Part shown: positions 39,003 through 39,928 of the stretch, one piece after another
Numbering within the stretch: position 1 is the first letter of the stretch
Layout: every line of letters begins with the position of its first letter
Source of the DNA: an uncultured Oscillospiraceae bacterium
GTDB lineage: Bacteria > Bacillota > Clostridia > Oscillospirales > Oscillospiraceae
Reading direction: 5' to 3'
DNA length: 39,928 bases
NCBI GenBank assembly: GCA_947629245.1
Contig: CANRDC010000018.1
Span: 1-39,928 of the forward strand
The notes under the pieces: model-generated
The model's database searches: none
Told to the model about the DNA's origin: nothing
The model's input: the letters and a program-made list of their open reading frames with translations, nothing else
Translations under genes and position numbers: made by a program

Positions 39003-39928
<926 letters not shown>

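Overview
The window looks like chromosomal DNA from a GC-rich member of the Clostridia, most like the gut Oscillospiraceae. This placement is an inference from the gene set: a BofA-family sporulation-type protein, RNase Y, an MscL with a zinc-ribbon tail, a lysine riboswitch, RsmI, WYL and LUD proteins, and strong AGGAGG ribosome-binding sites on GC-rich genes. I see no phage, insertion sequence, CRISPR array, tRNA or rRNA. Gene density is high and the only stretch over 300 bases without a gene (35677-36138) is filled by a lysine riboswitch leader.

Layout. 1-3168 (minus): MacA/MacB-like export operon with two adaptors flanking one ATPase; the second adaptor carries long coding tandem repeats and runs off the left edge. 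3401-4339 (plus): DMT permease. 4409-6403 (minus): a Pro/Thr-rich surface protein and an LTA-synthase-like protein that lacks the catalytic residues. 6616-7113 (plus): mscL. 7174-8781 (minus): proC and an aspartate-racemase-family gene, back to back with murI and a WYL regulator (8866-10684, plus). 10689-10796: a 35-residue membrane protein. 10887-11774: rsmI. 11826-16696 (minus): FMN hydroxyacid dehydrogenase, hybrid histidine kinase, and a protein ending in a degenerate HD-GYP domain; opposite it lies a 980-residue extracytoplasmic propeller fused to an HD-GYP domain (16916-19858). 19962-23171 (minus): phospholipid operon (PAP2, flippase-like membrane protein, PssA, Psd). 23396-25962 (minus): UBA/DUF4342 membrane protein, OmpR-type regulator and histidine kinase. 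26063-28799 (minus): YitT, LUD protein and a transglutaminase-like lipoprotein. 28907-34018 (minus): type II topoisomerase A and B subunits with a secreted protein between them. 34231-35676 (plus): BofA and an XRE regulator. 35771-38784 (plus): lysine riboswitch and a three-gene polar amino acid ABC importer. 39003 to the right edge: rny.

Themes. Much of the window concerns the envelope and its sensing: export, phospholipid synthesis, osmotic release, surface lipoproteins and two sensory loci. Four proteins keep a recognisable fold but lack a key catalytic or phosphoacceptor residue (LtaS-like, HD-GYP-like, first receiver of the hybrid kinase, transglutaminase-like Cys to Ser). Three minus-strand promoters carry direct repeats with an 11-bp period about 8 bp upstream of the -35 box, the usual arrangement for OmpR-family activators, and such a regulator is encoded here. 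The clearest regulatory call is the lysine riboswitch, which predicts the substrate of the ABC importer. All calls come from reading the sequence; no database search was made.
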